A stretch of 64,000 nt of DNA from Palaemon carinicauda (GCF_036898095.1 NC_090729.1:62833282-62897281); one strand, 5' to 3'. Shown: positions 1-12,164, counted from the first letter of the stretch. The notes: a model not told the origin generated them from the sequence alone. Program-made: numbers and translations.

Positions 1-439
1 CTTCCAACGGCGACAGGATTCTGTCTCTGTGTCAGTCGGCAGACAAAGGGTTTTTTTTCTGTCACCTCATTGTTCTTACATATTGCTTGGGAGAACAACA
101 GCTAGGAGACAAAGGCCATCTGGATAAGCATCCAGTTGGAGACAAGCAAACTATTCCCTAGATTTGCATAAGACCTGTGGCATCTTCCCAAGGATGCCAT
201 ACGTCAAGACTGACAATGTGCCACGCCCAATAGTCAGGCGGGTTAGAGTAGCTGCAACGAAATCAAGTTGCGTAATTACTCTGCTATTCAAGACCATCAC
301 TCTAAGAACTTTGTGTAAAACTTCTACTTGGTTTTTTAAAGTAGACTAATGAAGTGTGATTAATACTAATTTTATTTTATGCATTTGTGTGTGTCTCCTA
401 GCTGATTGTTCGCCCAAGAAACGGATTTTGAGTGAAGCG
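1..439. other. Unassigned left flank
   Basis: I see no convincing gene here. A short motif close to GGAGACAA recurs three times in the first 150 bases. The stretch ends where the inverted terminal repeat of the DIRS element begins. It may be older repeat sequence, but nothing in it supports an assignment. Confidence 0.5.
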
Positions 440-712
440 AATAATCTATTTTTGGGTGAGATAGCCATGTCATCCTGATGGAAGGTTCCTTCAGTAGCTT
501 CCTAAGGGTATTTATGACTACAGAATATATTCCCAGAGAATTAAACTAAAGGTTTCACAGAATTCTAACTTCTGGCGCAAGTACCCATAAGGTTTCCCTT
601 TAGGATATCGTATCATAACAGGGGACGTATGCTTGACACGCCACATAGCTATCTGCACCCCACATAGCGTTTACGCTTCGAGGGGGAAGTTGGTGGCAAG
701 TTATGGGAGGAG
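440..712 (+). repeat. Left inverted terminal repeat of DIRS-A
   Basis: The segment reads inward from near CTATTTTTGGG through GCCATGTC.TCCTGATGGAAGG to GTGGCAAGTTATGGGAGG. The reverse complement of 13167-13432 gives the same sequence with scattered substitutions. Related ends occur at 57905-58150 and, shortened, at 15058-15475. Confidence 0.85.
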
Positions 713-756
713 CCGTTATGAAGTTCTCCTCCTCCTTTACTGTTACGGTACTCGGA

Positions 757-804
757 TGACGTCAGCAACCTCCGCCATGTTGGCCGCCATCTTGGTTGAC
801 GTCA
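757..804 (+). promoter_or_regulatory. Paired CRE-like and YY1-like sites in the DIRS-A leader
   Basis: Two perfect palindromic TGACGTCA boxes (757-764 and 797-804) flank two CCGCCATNTTG motifs (772-782 and 784-794). TGACGTCA is the consensus for CREB/ATF factors, and CCGCCATNTT matches the YY1 core. The cluster lies just inside the left ITR and about 80 bases before the first short ATG frame, where a promoter would be expected. DIRS-C has the same kind of paired motif on the opposite strand. Promoter activity is inference. Confidence 0.5.
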
Positions 805-886
805 TCGTTGTGCGCCATCCTCATTCCTTCTTACGTAGCGTTTATGACGAGGTGCTTTTTCCTAGTTATTGGCTTGTATTTTCATC

Positions 887-922
887 ATGTCGCAATCTTC
901 TACCTCGCCTTCTTCTGGAAAG
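887..922 (+). CDS. Possible 12-codon leader exon of DIRS-A gag
   Basis: A short ATG frame encodes MSQSSTSPSSGK. It is followed by TTGAGT, which resembles a 5' splice site (GTTGAGT if read one base earlier). DIRS-C has a matching short frame, MKSPASFASGM, also followed by TTGAGT. The gag frame downstream opens right after a pyrimidine-rich CAG at 3104 and has no in-frame ATG before its conserved cysteines, so an upstream exon carrying the start codon is attractive. The exact donor is uncertain because the best GT does not preserve the frame. Confidence 0.35.
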
Positions 923-3104
923 TTGAGTACCATATTCTTGTATTGTATATATCAGCTCTGGCCGTAAAGTAACGCCCTTTTATCTTAAATTACCGTGTTT
1001 TGTGGCGGAACTGTGCCTTGACCGGAGGCGTCATGACGCCGACGCTGTTGTTCGCTTCGCATGCTTTATTTAGTTAGCCAGAACAACCTCCTGGTCTTAT
1101 AACTAATTATGAACATCAGTTATTTAGTGTTCATTGCTAGGAATTAGTTATATTATGCCGACAGTATTCATTTTCGGCGAGTGTAGGTAGCCAAATTCAG
1201 TGATTGCACATATTTTCGCCTTCTAGGAAGTATACAGGGGGTTTCGATGATCTTGGTAGTAGACTCCCTTGCCCCTAACCTAAAGCTAAGGCTTTTGTAT
1301 ACTTTCTTACTCCCCAGTTCCCTTACCAAGGTAACCTCCTCCCTCTGAGGTATCCTAGGCTATGTCCTAGTCCTCCTTATTTTGAATCGTATTCAAGTGA
1401 GATTAGGCTAGGATTTTCTTTCCCCATTCCTAGCCATAGTGCATGAGCTTTGAGTTTGGGACAGAACCTCAGAGTACTAGTAGTTTGCCCCCAGCTACCC
1501 CATTAGGTGAATGATCTCTTCTTTTGGTCGCTGCTGGTCGGCAAAGGTGGGCGGGCTCTGCCTTTCCCCGTAGTCCACACCTGGTAGGGTTACAACCCTT
1601 CCTCCCTGTGGCGTAGCGACTTTTCCTACACCTGCCATCCCTGGTCCGGGGACTTGTCCCCTGGCGTAGGTTAGGCAGGCCATGGCATTCTGTTTCCTTA
1701 TAGTTTAGGACGGTACAGTATCGCTGTTCCTTCACTGTCCTAACCTACCCTAGGCTGGACATCGAATTCTCCCTACACCTGGGATAGTGTTGGTACTGGA
1801 ACAGAATCCCCCCTGGGGTGTTGATGGAGGCTCACGACTTCCCCTACACTCCTCCTTAGGACCCTCACCCCTCCCCCTTTGTCCTTTAGTGATGGCCTAG
1901 CCATTACACCTCTGTCCACCGTCCTACAACTCGGCCGTGTGCCGGCGGGTTGTGGGGTCGGCCCGGTCCTCTTGTTGGTTAGCCCGACCTGCTAGGCTTC
2001 CCGCATATAGTCGAACTATGGGATAGCATACGACAGCTCGGTCTGCCGGCGGAAGACCTCTCTATCTTAGAGTGTTCTTCAGTCCTCCCTTGGCCCGCCA
2101 CCCGCAAATCTAGCCGACTGCCGGCTCTGTTGCGGGTGGATATAAAGGTGCCATCCTCTCTCTTCCATTTGAACACTCCTTCAGGAAGAAGGTGGGGTAT
2201 GGGTAGTGAGCTACTGCCCTTCCCTCCCTCTTCTTCCATACTGTCTCTTTATTTATCAGTGCCGGTCCACTGCCACACTACCCTGCCGGCAACAGCCATC
2301 AGCTTAGCCCCGGTATCCTCTTTGTCTCATTGATTGATGTCAGGGTTGGAGTATCTACGCCGGTTGCTTGCCGACTGCCGGGGGCCGCCGACCTGCCGGC
2401 GATCTGCCATCATCACGAGGTTTCGCCCTTTCTCTGCCACATAGACTGATGGCTGGGAGGGGTTCCCCCTCGATGGAGATTTGCTGGCGCCCGGCGCGCA
2501 TCCGGCTTGCTGTCACACTGCCGGCGCCACCTAATCATTCTATTCCAGTGGACTGTCACCTCTACCCTGCCGTCTTGGTGCCGGCAGTATCTATTGTATA
2601 GCTATATATGATAGCCAGTACATCTACAGTATAGTACATACCCTAGTCAGAAAACTATGGTGTATAGTTGTGCAGAAAAATTCTTCTAGCATACTCTGTA
2701 CATCCATGCACAGTCCCTAGCCGGGACCTACCTGAATCGGGGAGAATAATTTCTCCCCCTTTCTCTCTATGCTGAATAAACTCAGCTCCCCTTCTCACCA
2801 TTACTAATACCCTGGAGGAAGTCTAAGCTATGCTTATCCCTTGTGGATTTTCCTTCCCCCCCCCCCTCTTCAGGTGCTCTTAAGGAGCCCTTAGAATTAG
2901 TTATGGTATGGGGTCACCGCAATTGGCTGGGCGTGATGCACAAGTATGTGCCTTTTCTGCTTCATTTTCAGCTTATCTATCCTAAGCTTACACTTAGAAA
3001 GGAATCTTATATTAAAAGTAAAATTACTTTAAGACTAATCTCAGATTACTTTAAGTCAATGATATAGACTTCTGTAGACTCATGTACCCCTTTCTTCTTT
3101 ACAG
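923..3104 (+). other. DIRS-A leader, possible intron
   Basis: About 2.2 kb has no supported coding sequence. The middle (roughly 1920-2600) is rich in TGCCGGC motifs, as is the DIRS-C leader. The stretch ends in a polypyrimidine run and TTTACAG at 3098-3104, a good 3' splice-site match that DIRS-C shares at 61122-61128. The short frames here are not conserved between the two copies, so I treat them as chance. Confidence 0.5.
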
Positions 3105-5007
3105 GAAGAGTACATTCGGTGTGAGAGCGCCTTCTGCAGCGTTCGGCGCCCAGACTTTTATGGCCACCTAGCATGCCGAACCCATGCCAGCTGTTCCGTT
3201 GCCCAAGGAACTCCCCGTATTGGGACCCACAGGTTTGCACGGTATGCAAAGACCTGCTCCATGAGGCGTTCGAGGACCCTCCATCTGTGGAGGCCAGGGA
3301 CAACGCTCGGGAGAAACTACGCAAATGGGTGCGTAGTTTCCAGAAGAACGCCACAGGACCCTATCTCCCTAATGAGAAGATGAGAGCTCTGCTCTTTCCC
3401 AAGGCTTCTGCGGATGCTGTTATCCCTAAACCAGAGATTCCCTGCGTCCAGCTGACGGTTGAACCAGACGTATTGGACGCACTTCAAGACTTCCATCTTG
3501 ATGAGGTGGAACGGATGTTGGAACTGTCGGACACCACCGAAAGGACCCTGATGGCCGAGGGTCGAGAAGAGGAGGAGCATACGGAGGCTCCTGACTCTGA
3601 GGGTGATGTCGCCCACGCCCCCTCTGTTTCTTCCATTGCAATTTCGGAACCTGTCCCCTCTACTTCTTCCACTCCTGTACCAGCGAAAGTGGACACCCAG
3701 GATAACCTCCAGGCCTTGGTGGCACTCCTGGACGAAAGGCTTCGCAGAGGGACGAAGACTTTAAGAGGGAGATCCTTCATCTGTCGAAACAGACCCCGAG
3801 GAAGCTCACCGTTAAGAAGCTTCGCCCTTGCTCAGTGACCAACCCATGGAGGCATGCAGAACACATGCCGATCACGAGTGGACGCATCTTCATCAATGAT
3901 AAGTTAGGCGCCGTCCCCCTTGAAGAGGTGGAGTTTTCGCCTAGTTTTGAAGCATATCTGGTCCGTTACATCCGTCTTAAGTCCGAGCCAGTTTCCAAGG
4001 AGGAAACCGAGCCTAAGGAGGTCATCGTCTTCGACCACGCAAAGGCTCAATCACTTCTGACCGGCTACCTCAAGAGTAAGGGCTACACCAACAGCAAGGT
4101 GCCGGCCCTAAGCAAGAAACACCCGTCCTTTCTTGCTCCTGCCACCATGGTCTTCCTCTTTACTGAGAAATCCCTGTTGGTAGTGTTGAAGGTGGTGGAG
4201 GAAAAGAAACCCTTCCCTACACTAGAAGAATGTAGGCCCCTCTCCCTTGCCCTCCCTCCCGACGACAAGAACTGGAAAGACATCCAATTAACTTTCTCCT
4301 TGGGAAAGTTGGAGGCTGACATCGCTGGACGGCAGTTCAACAAGAACCTCCCCAAGCTCTCCGAGTACCTTCTGCGTCGGGAGCAGGACACGAAGGAGAG
4401 GCTGGCTGCCTCCCTCTCTCTTCAGGTCCAAATGGAGACGATGGCCGGCGACACACCGACCCCAGGCTTCTACATGGTCTTGGCTAAGACCCATCTCGCC
4501 ACCTCGACGAAGGACTTCTCTAGCTTCATCAGGGCCCGGAGAGCCTGCAGAGAATTCGTGTTTGCGGATGCCAGGGTTAAACACGAACCCCAGAAACTGA
4601 TTTCCTCCAACACTTGGGGAAAAGATCTCTTCCCTAACGATCGCGTAAAAGAGATCGTCGACAGAGCCGCCATGGAGAATCGGAACCTTCTCCACAGGTG
4701 GGGCATGTCTAAGAAGAGGAAATCTTCTCAGGATGAGGGCCCCAACCTAAGAAGAAAACGAAGAAGCCTAGACCCCAACAATGGCAGGCTAAGCGCCAGT
4801 TTCCAACTTCCGCTGCTCCCCAGAGGTGGCTCAGCCCCAACAGACTTTTCAGCAGTCTTCACACTAGCATACGAAAGACAGTCTACTACCTTTCGTCCCA
4901 AATGTAGAGGCTCCGGCAAAGACTCCTCTCGACGTCCATCCAGAGGGAGAGGAGGAAGGGGAGCAGGCGGCCGAGGTGGCAAACCCTCGGGAACCCAGAA
5001 GCAATGA
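3105..5007 (+). pseudogene. DIRS-A gag (frameshifted)
   Basis: This is the nucleocapsid-like ORF1 of the DIRS element. The N-terminal part has a Cys/His-rich segment (CESAFC, then CRTHASC, then CTVC after a one-base frameshift near 3211). A Leu/Lys-rich region around LRKWVRSFQ follows. A second frameshift lies near 3752, after which a 390-residue frame runs from 3835. It contains the blocks GRQFNKNLP and LAASLSLQ and ends in an RGRGGRGAGGRGG tail typical of RNA-binding proteins. DIRS-C repeats the same blocks in the same order at 61129-62700, so the protein is real but broken here. The frame opens immediately after the CAG at 3104, with an in-frame stop about 30 bases upstream and no ATG. Confidence 0.8.
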
Positions 5008-6830
5008 AGTGCTTCCGGTAGGAGGAAGATTTCGCCTCTTCGAGGATCGTTGGACCTTCGATCCTTGGGCTCACAGCATCATCAAGAATGGACTAGGGTG
5101 GAGGTGGGTAACACCACCTCCAAACTTCCACCAATTCTTCCAACACTCCACCCCCGTCCTGGAAGAATACGTCGAAGAACTCTTGAACAAGTAAGTGATC
5201 AATAGGGTAAAGTCCACTAGGTTCCAAGGAAGACTATTCTGTGTTCCCAAGAAAGACTCCGACAAACTCAGAATCATTCTGGACTTGTCCCCTCTCAACA
5301 AGTTCATAGCTAACAAAATTCAAAATGCTGACTCTTCAGCACATAAGAGCCCTGCTGCCTCCAAAGGCATACACAGTCTCAATAGACTTGGCGGACGCCT
5401 ACCGGCATATTCCAATGAATCGCCAGGTCTCCTCCTACCTAGGATTCAGGCTTCAAAGAAGGCAGTACGCTTTCAGAGCTATGCCCTTCAGACTCAACAT
5501 AGCCCCAAGGATCTTCACGAAGCTCGCAGAAACGATTGTCCAACAGCTACGCTTACAAGGCGTCTAAGTGATGGCCTACTTGGACGATTGGCTGGTATGG
5601 GCCACATCCTCAGAAGAATGCTTGCAAGCTTCCAGAAAGGTAACCCAGTTCCTGGAACATCTGGGTTTCAAGATCAACACCAAAAAGTCTAGACTTTCTC
5701 CAGCTCAGAAGTTTCAATGGTTAGGAATCCATTGGAACATTCAGTCACAGCGCGTTTCCATCCCTCTAGAGAAAAGAAAGGAAATAGCGGGATCTGTCAA
5801 GAGACTCCTAAAATCCAAAAGGATTTCAAGACAACAACAAGAAAGGGTGCTCGGCTCCCTCCAGTTCGCGTCAGTGACAGACCCAGTGCTACGAACACAG
5901 CTAAAGGATGCATCGGGAGTCTGGAGAAGATACGCATCCATCGCTCGAAGAGATCTCAAGAGACCTCTGCCAACCAGGCTTCGCTCACTCTTAAAGCCAT
6001 GGTCGGAGGCAAAGAACCTGAAAAGAGCAGTACCTCTTCAACTACCGCCTCCATCTGTCTTTATTCACACGGATGTATCGCTAGAAAGATGTGGGGGTCA
6101 CTCCCATCAACGGCAAGTTCAAGGAACATGGTCTCCCTTATTCAAGACGTTTCACATCAACATCTTGGAGGCCATGGCGGTCCCTCAGTTCACATCCGTC
6201 TAACTCTGGACATCGACGTCGTGGTCAGATGTCTCAACCGTTAGGGCTCAAGATTGCCCCAACTCAACCAAGTGTTGCTACCCATCTTCCGCTTGGCGGA
6301 CAAGAAAAGATGGCACCTCTCAGCAGTTCACCTACAAGGATTCCGCAACGTGACGGCGTATGCTCTATCCAGGACAACCCCGATAGAGTCAGAATGGTCC
6401 CTAGACACAGACTCATTCTCCTTCATCTCCCTTCAAGTCCCAGAACTGCAAATCGACCTCTTCGCAACGAGCAACTACAAGAAACTTCCTTGTTAAGTGG
6501 CCCCATACGAGGACCCCCGAGCGGAGGCGGTGGACGCCATGTCCCTGGATTGGAACAGATGGTCCAAGATCTACCTATTCCCTCCAGCCAACCTTCTGCT
6601 GAAAGTCCTCATCAAGCTGAGAACCTTCCAAAAAACAGCAGCCCTAGTGGCACCCAAATGGCCCCAGAGCAACTGGTTCCCATTGATCCTGAAGTTACAA
6701 CCCAACCTAATTTCCTTGCCCGACCCAGTTCTCTCCCAGCAAGGTCAGAAGTCGACTGTCTTCGCTTCATCAAGGAAAACCCGAGACCTTCATCTCATGA
6801 TTTCCTCTCCCTAGCCGTCAAGAAGAGGTT
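4976..6830 (+). pseudogene. DIRS-A reverse transcriptase and RNase H (decayed)
   Basis: The pol frame overlaps the end of gag. The RT blocks can be read in order across several frames: FCVPKKDSDKLRIILDLS (about 5235), VSIDLADAYRHIPM (about 5376), AMPFRLNIAPRIFTKL (about 5480) and the catalytic box AYLDDWLVWA (about 5574). The RNase H part has IHTDVSLERCGG (about 6061) and later NVTAYALSR (about 6350). A connecting region with DLFATSNYKKLP (about 6450) leads to the recombinase. Stops at 5192 and 5565, a frameshift near 5330 and more beyond 6200 inactivate it. The YLDDWLVW form of the active site and the link to a tyrosine recombinase mark it as DIRS rather than Gypsy. Confidence 0.85.
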
Positions 6831-7340
6831 TGGGATCTCGAAGAAATGCTTGGACTTCTTAGAGGATTACAAAACAAAATCTACCAGAAGGCAACACGAG
6901 TCATCCTGGAAGAAGTGGGTGTCCTTTGTCAAGGCTAAAAATCCTACAAAAATCTCTATAGACTTTCGTCTGTCCTTCTTCATTCACCTTCATGGACAAG
7001 GCCAACACGATTTCCACCTGCAAATCGGCCTTGACAAGACCATTACTATATGCCTTCCAGATAGACCTGTCCGATGACATCTTTAACAAGCTGCCAAAGG
7101 CATGCGCTAAACTCAGGCCCGCATCCCCACCGAGACCCATCTCCTGGTCTCTTGACAAGGTGCTCCACTTTGCCTCACGTTTGGACAACGAGTCTTGCCC
7201 TCTGAAAGATTTGACTCAAAAAGTGATTTTCCCATTTGCTCTCGCCTCGGGAGCACGAGTCAGTGAAACTGTGGCATAATCAAGAGAAGAGGGCCAAATA
7301 CAGTTCGCTGAAACAGGCGAGCTTACTAGTCCGGGAGCTC
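6831..7340 (+). pseudogene. DIRS-A tyrosine recombinase, N-terminal and central part
   Basis: This is the integration enzyme of the element. The N-terminal SAM-like region contains KCLDFLEDYKTKSTRRQHES. A frameshift near 6990 is followed by KSALTRPLLYAFQIDLSDD and then FALASGARVSE, which holds the first catalytic arginine. A stop codon replaces one residue at 7277-7279, after which the frame continues as SREEGQIQFAETGELT. The gene is cut at 7340 by the inserted DNA element, and the C-terminal part lies at 12721-13144. Confidence 0.8.
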
Positions 7341-7893
7341 ACAGAGATTTGTATTACATCTCAAGTACAAAAGGTTTGATAGCTAAAGTCATCAGCTAGT
7401 GTGATGGTAATCCCCGAATGGCCATTCTTAAGTTATGCCGTTGATGCGTTGAGTAGGGGGCACAGCTTGAACTGCCCCCAAATTCGGTTTAAATTACATT
7501 TTGGAGTACATCAATCAAACCTGTGATAAAAGTTTCATTTTGGCACTGTGATTACAGATGTGCCATTCTTAAATGGCGCAATTGGTGCAAAATGCATTTA
7601 AGAAGGGCTCAAAGGGGGCGCTACAGTCACATTTAAATCACAATTTGACTATATCAATGAAAGTTTTTGGAAATATACCTTAGAGCTTCCTGATGAAGGA
7701 TCAGTAATTCTTAAATGTCAAATTTTGTGCAAAACCCATTTAAGAACGACCTAAAGAGGGAGCTAATTTTTGCACATTTAAAACGTCTTACGTACATCAA
7801 TGAAACTTTGTCGAATTATTCTTTAGACCTTCCTGATAAAGGATCAGCAGTTCTTAAGAGTCGAAGTTGGTGCAAAACCCATTTATGAACGGC
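7341..7893 (+). repeat. Left terminal inverted repeat of the long-TIR element
   Basis: The reverse complement of 12165-12720 matches this stretch across nearly its whole length. The TIR is itself built from imperfect repeats of about 120 bp. Each carries variants of TTCTTAA..., GGTGCAAAA.CCATTTAAGAA, CATCAATGAAA and CCTGATGAAGGATC. Confidence 0.85.
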
Positions 7894-8050
7894 CTAAAGA
7901 GAGTGCAATATTAGCGCAGAGTGGATTGAGGTATATTTTCTAGCGCTATGACCTCTCTATGTACCCTGAATAAAACTGTGAGAATCTCTGTTTTATATGA
8001 CATAGAAGAGCAAAAGAACTGCAAATTTATGTATTTAAGTATTCATTTAT

Positions 8051-8640
8051 ACAAGAAAAGGTGCACTGGTGAAGAGTGAATACAAAAAAAGGTGCACTGG
8101 TGAAGAGTGAATACAAGAAAAGGTGCACTGGTGAAGAGCGAATACACGAAAAGATGCACTGGTGAAGAGCTATCACAAGAAAAGGTGCACTGGTGAAGAG
8201 TGAGTACAAGAAAAGGTGCACTAGTGAACAGGAAATACAAGAAAAGGTGCACGGGTGAAGAGCTATCACAAGAAAAGGTGCACTGGTGAAGAGTGAGTAC
8301 AAGAAAAGGTGCACTAGTGAACAGGAAATACAGGAAAAGGTGCACTAGTGAAGAGCTATCACAAGAAAAGGTGCACTGGTGAAGAGTGAATACAAGAAAA
8401 GGTGCACTAGTGAAGAGTGAATACAAGAAAAGGTGCACTAGTGAAGAATAAATACAAGAAAAGGTGCACGGGTGAAGAGCTATCACAAGAAAAGGTGCAC
8501 TGGTGAAGAGTGAGTACAAGAAAAGGTGCACTGGTGAAGAATGATTAAGGGAAAAGGTGCACTAGTGAAGAGGGAATACAAGAAAAGGTGCACTGGTGAA
8601 GCGTGAATACAAGAAAATTTGCACTGGTGAAGAGTGAAAT
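8051..8640. repeat. 31-bp minisatellite, about 19 units
   Basis: The unit is close to ACAAGAAAAGGTGCACTGG followed by TGAAGAGTGAAT, repeated head to tail with a period of 31 (for example starts at 8051 and 8082). Variants such as GAGCTATC, GAGTGAGT and AACAGGAA replace the end of the unit in a partly ordered pattern, which suggests higher-order amplification. The open frames on the minus strand here are artefacts of the period (three units make 31 codons). Confidence 0.9.
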
Positions 8641-9126
<486 letters not shown>

Positions 9127-9179
9127 GGAAAAGATATGTGAATATGCATATAATCATAAATTCAACTAGTATATACTGA

Positions 9180-11480
9180 TATTGTTGACTATCATCTCAG
9201 CCTGCCTTTCTGTAACAAGATTTCAGTTATCCTCATCACAACACCCATCTTCATCTGAAGATGCGATGTTCAAGACATCCTCATCACTGTCCTGTGCTTC
9301 CAAATCTCCTGTTTCTGGGATAAGGGATTCAAGGAGTTACTCCTCTTCGAATCAAACTGGTTAGTAATGTCATCAACCAACTGCCAGCTGTTTTGTTCAG
9401 AGGGATGCTGTTCTATATGAGTTTGATCTGCTATTTGTTGTTAGCAACAAAGGAGGCACGCTTAATGTGAGGAATGAGCTCGTCATCGTAAGATAGTAGT
9501 CCACTTGCATCTATCCTCTTCAAACTGGCTAGTAGGTGTTTTACATTTCCATTTGGTCCATGTCTTCCTAAACTTCTCATGCCTCCATTCATTCAGCCTA
9601 GTGTTTGCTCTATCCTCAGCTCCATACATTGTGGCTGTGAACCTCTGAAGTGCTTCTTTCGTCGTGCAAGAAACCGTAGAGCTCATTGCCATTACTCTGA
9701 AAGTCTTCTCATGGTCAGATTGCTTTTCTAGAGTTTGGAGAGGCCTGACCTTCCCTTTTCTGACAAACGCTGATGTATACTCTGATCTCGTGAAGGCATG
9801 AAAAGCTGACAATGCCGCACAAGGATCTTGTGTTAATTGCTTCCATATTGTAATCAGGCTGACTTAATGATGATTGCTCTTTGAAACTTTTGTAATATCA
9901 TCCACATTGTTGACTAAAAGCTATTGCAGTGGAACAATAATATCACTGCAATATCTATGTTGGATGCCGTGACCATTGTGTCAATTCTCATGATCAGCTG
10001 ACAATGATTAATTCACCTACTGCATTTTGCTGTATCATACCCTCTGTCACCTGACACTTATAACATTCCCCTTGGACATCTAGGAAGACTTAACAATCCC
10101 CCAAAAATTTAGCATATGAAGAGTCTTGCCATTCATTGGCAAGAAACTGAGGTAAATTGCTTCTTGAAGGACTTGGACTTTAGGGCACCGTTTAGATTTC
10201 TTGACAATCGTCTCTGTTCTGACCCTGTGATGATGAAGGTTCTGTTGTCAGATCCCCACCTGTCTCTTTCAGTGTCCTTAAATAAAATTTGTGGATAGTC
10301 ATCAAAGGCTATGTGTATGCGTTTGATTGACATTGATAAACACTGGGTAGGAACACTTCTGGCTAGTCCTCTGTATGTGAAGGACAGATTTGGTGGCAAG
10401 GTATGTAAAAGGCAATATCCATCTATGATGTAAGCACTGACCTGCTTTGGCTGCTGTTCAAGACCTTTAAATTAACATCAATATATTAAAGAGTGCACTC
10501 TTATCGATCTTTGCCATTATTTCTTCAGGGCTGGTCAAGGACAGAGGTATTGGGCTTAATGGGTAGTGGAGAATATGCTGCATTCCAAGTCTTTTCTTGG
10601 TGGACAGTACAAGGAGAGTCTCATCAGATCAGGTGATCCTTTATGCACTGCAATTTTCATGTTCTTTGTCCGATCAGTGCTTGCACAGTCATCTACAATG
10701 GTTTTCAACTTTTGCTTCTTTATTGGACTTTCAAACTTATTTAGATCACTCATGCAAGCCTGGATGTATTCTTTGTGTCTGAATTTTCCTTTAGTTGGTA
10801 CATAGAGGAGGCTTTTAGGGATTTCATCATTGGTACCTTTTCCTGTGGACATATTGTACAATACCTCTGAAGCTTCCTGTGTCTCCAATAGATTGTTAGT
10901 ATCTAAGATTTGTTTGATGATTTTCTGAAGAATCTCATTGTTACTTTGAATTCGTTTTGGCTTAAGTTCTGTAGTGACATCTTTGCTAATCAAGCCTGTC
11001 ATCTCTTGCTGCTGACTAATAAACAATGCTCAGGTAGCCTTGTGTTACCATCCATCTAAGGTGAGCAGAGTAGTCATTAGTGAAAGAAGTGATTCCTTTC
11101 AGTCGAGATGTGGCGTCGGCATTGATAGTTTGTTCCAGTTGTAAATCTACAGGAATTCCGCTGAAATCATGTTCTGTCCTTCACAATGTAAATACACCCT
11201 GATTTATTTATCTCTCTTAGGCCGGGATGAGTCGCGTCAATATTCAATAACGGCAATTGATATTTTGTTAACCCCTGGAATTAGTTGATGTGGCCTGTGG
11301 CAAAAAAACAGGTCAATAATCAGTGACAGTGTGAAGACAAAGAGCTCGATGTCATTTGTCCTGATAGCTCTTTCAAGTTGGTGAAACATGTTAATGTAAT
11401 CCACATACATCATCCAAAACTGCCTTGATGAATTCAGAATACTCTTTCGAACATTTCTCAAAAAGATCTGCATTGATCAC
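9180..11480 (-). pseudogene. PIN/FEN1-like protein gene of the long-TIR element (decayed)
   Basis: Reading down the minus strand from about 11480, pieces in different frames fit one large protein. They are an N-terminal block WMMYVDYINMFHQLERAI (about 11420), a block with TGLISKDVTTELKPKRIQ (about 10990), IIDGYCLLHTLPP (about 10430), IAFDDYPQ with a downstream ERDR..SDNR (about 10320-10240), and SAFHAFTRSEYTSAFVRKGK (about 9800). A Ser/Glu/Asp-rich tail follows. The order D-G, then VFD-like plus basic ER.R, then HAFTG.D..SAF.GKGK, parallels the acidic metal-binding boxes and the helix-hairpin-helix of XPG/FEN1 nucleases. Several stops and frameshifts break it, and the expected G.D reads RSE here. 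Many animal genomes encode uncharacterised proteins with this pattern. That memory, not a search, is the basis for the family call. Confidence 0.5.
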
Positions 11481-12164
11481 CAGCTCAATCCCACGTTCTC
11501 CTGTATTGGTATTTCCTTTCATAGTGGATATCAGGGTATGAAGCTCTTCTCTGTAATCACATGTCTCTAGAAAGGCCCTGAAATGCAGGCTTTCAAAGGC
11601 AAGGCAAAGTAGAGGTTAGAGCCTCTTGCATTGGTTGAAGTGTTTTCCTGTGAGGAACCCAATCAAAGAACCTGGTGCAAGGACCCCAGTCTTTATTATC
11701 CTGTGTGGTCGTCCTGATTCTGTTATGAGTTTTCCTTAAGTGTTTAAATAACCCCATAAACTCCCAAAAGATGTAAATATTATAGTAGGTTATAAAAATT
11801 TAAACTTAATTACAAAATATTAAAGAAAAATTGTGCTCATACTCAGCCAAAGGCAATAATATAAACATCCGTTTACACCCTTCTTAACTGGCTAACTTTC
11901 ATACATAGCAAAGTTGCCACTATACTGGTATTATGCAACTCTAATTTTTATAATCACGAGCCCCTGAAAAGAGAAGTTATAATTAGTACTATCATTCAAA
12001 ACTTTTATCGCTTATATATGCAGTGAAACAACAATAGTGATAAGATAAACAGAAGAGCTCACAGTAGTGTTGTGGCACATGTGGAGGAGATGACATGAGT
12101 GAATATATAGGCCTAAATAAAGTGAATAGAGGCCTTTTCAATGTGCTAATAATAACAACCTCTT
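11481..12164. other. Non-coding stretch of the long-TIR element
   Basis: Upstream of the decayed gene (in its own orientation) the sequence becomes AT-rich. No further coding blocks are recognisable. The promoter of the gene, if it had one, should lie here or in the adjoining TIR. Confidence 0.4.

Noticed and set aside
3317..4706. Long minus-strand frames opposite DIRS-A gag
   Set aside because: They are shadows of the plus-strand gag and contain no recognisable domain. The plus frames match DIRS-C gag block by block.
8027..8531. Open frames of up to 162 codons on the minus strand rich in SAPFLV and HQCTFSC
   Set aside because: They are the translation of the 31-bp minisatellite. Three units equal 31 codons, so stops are avoided periodically.
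8051..8640. Direct repeats of 31 bp that could recall a CRISPR array
   Set aside because: The repeats are contiguous, with no unique spacers, in a eukaryotic transposon.
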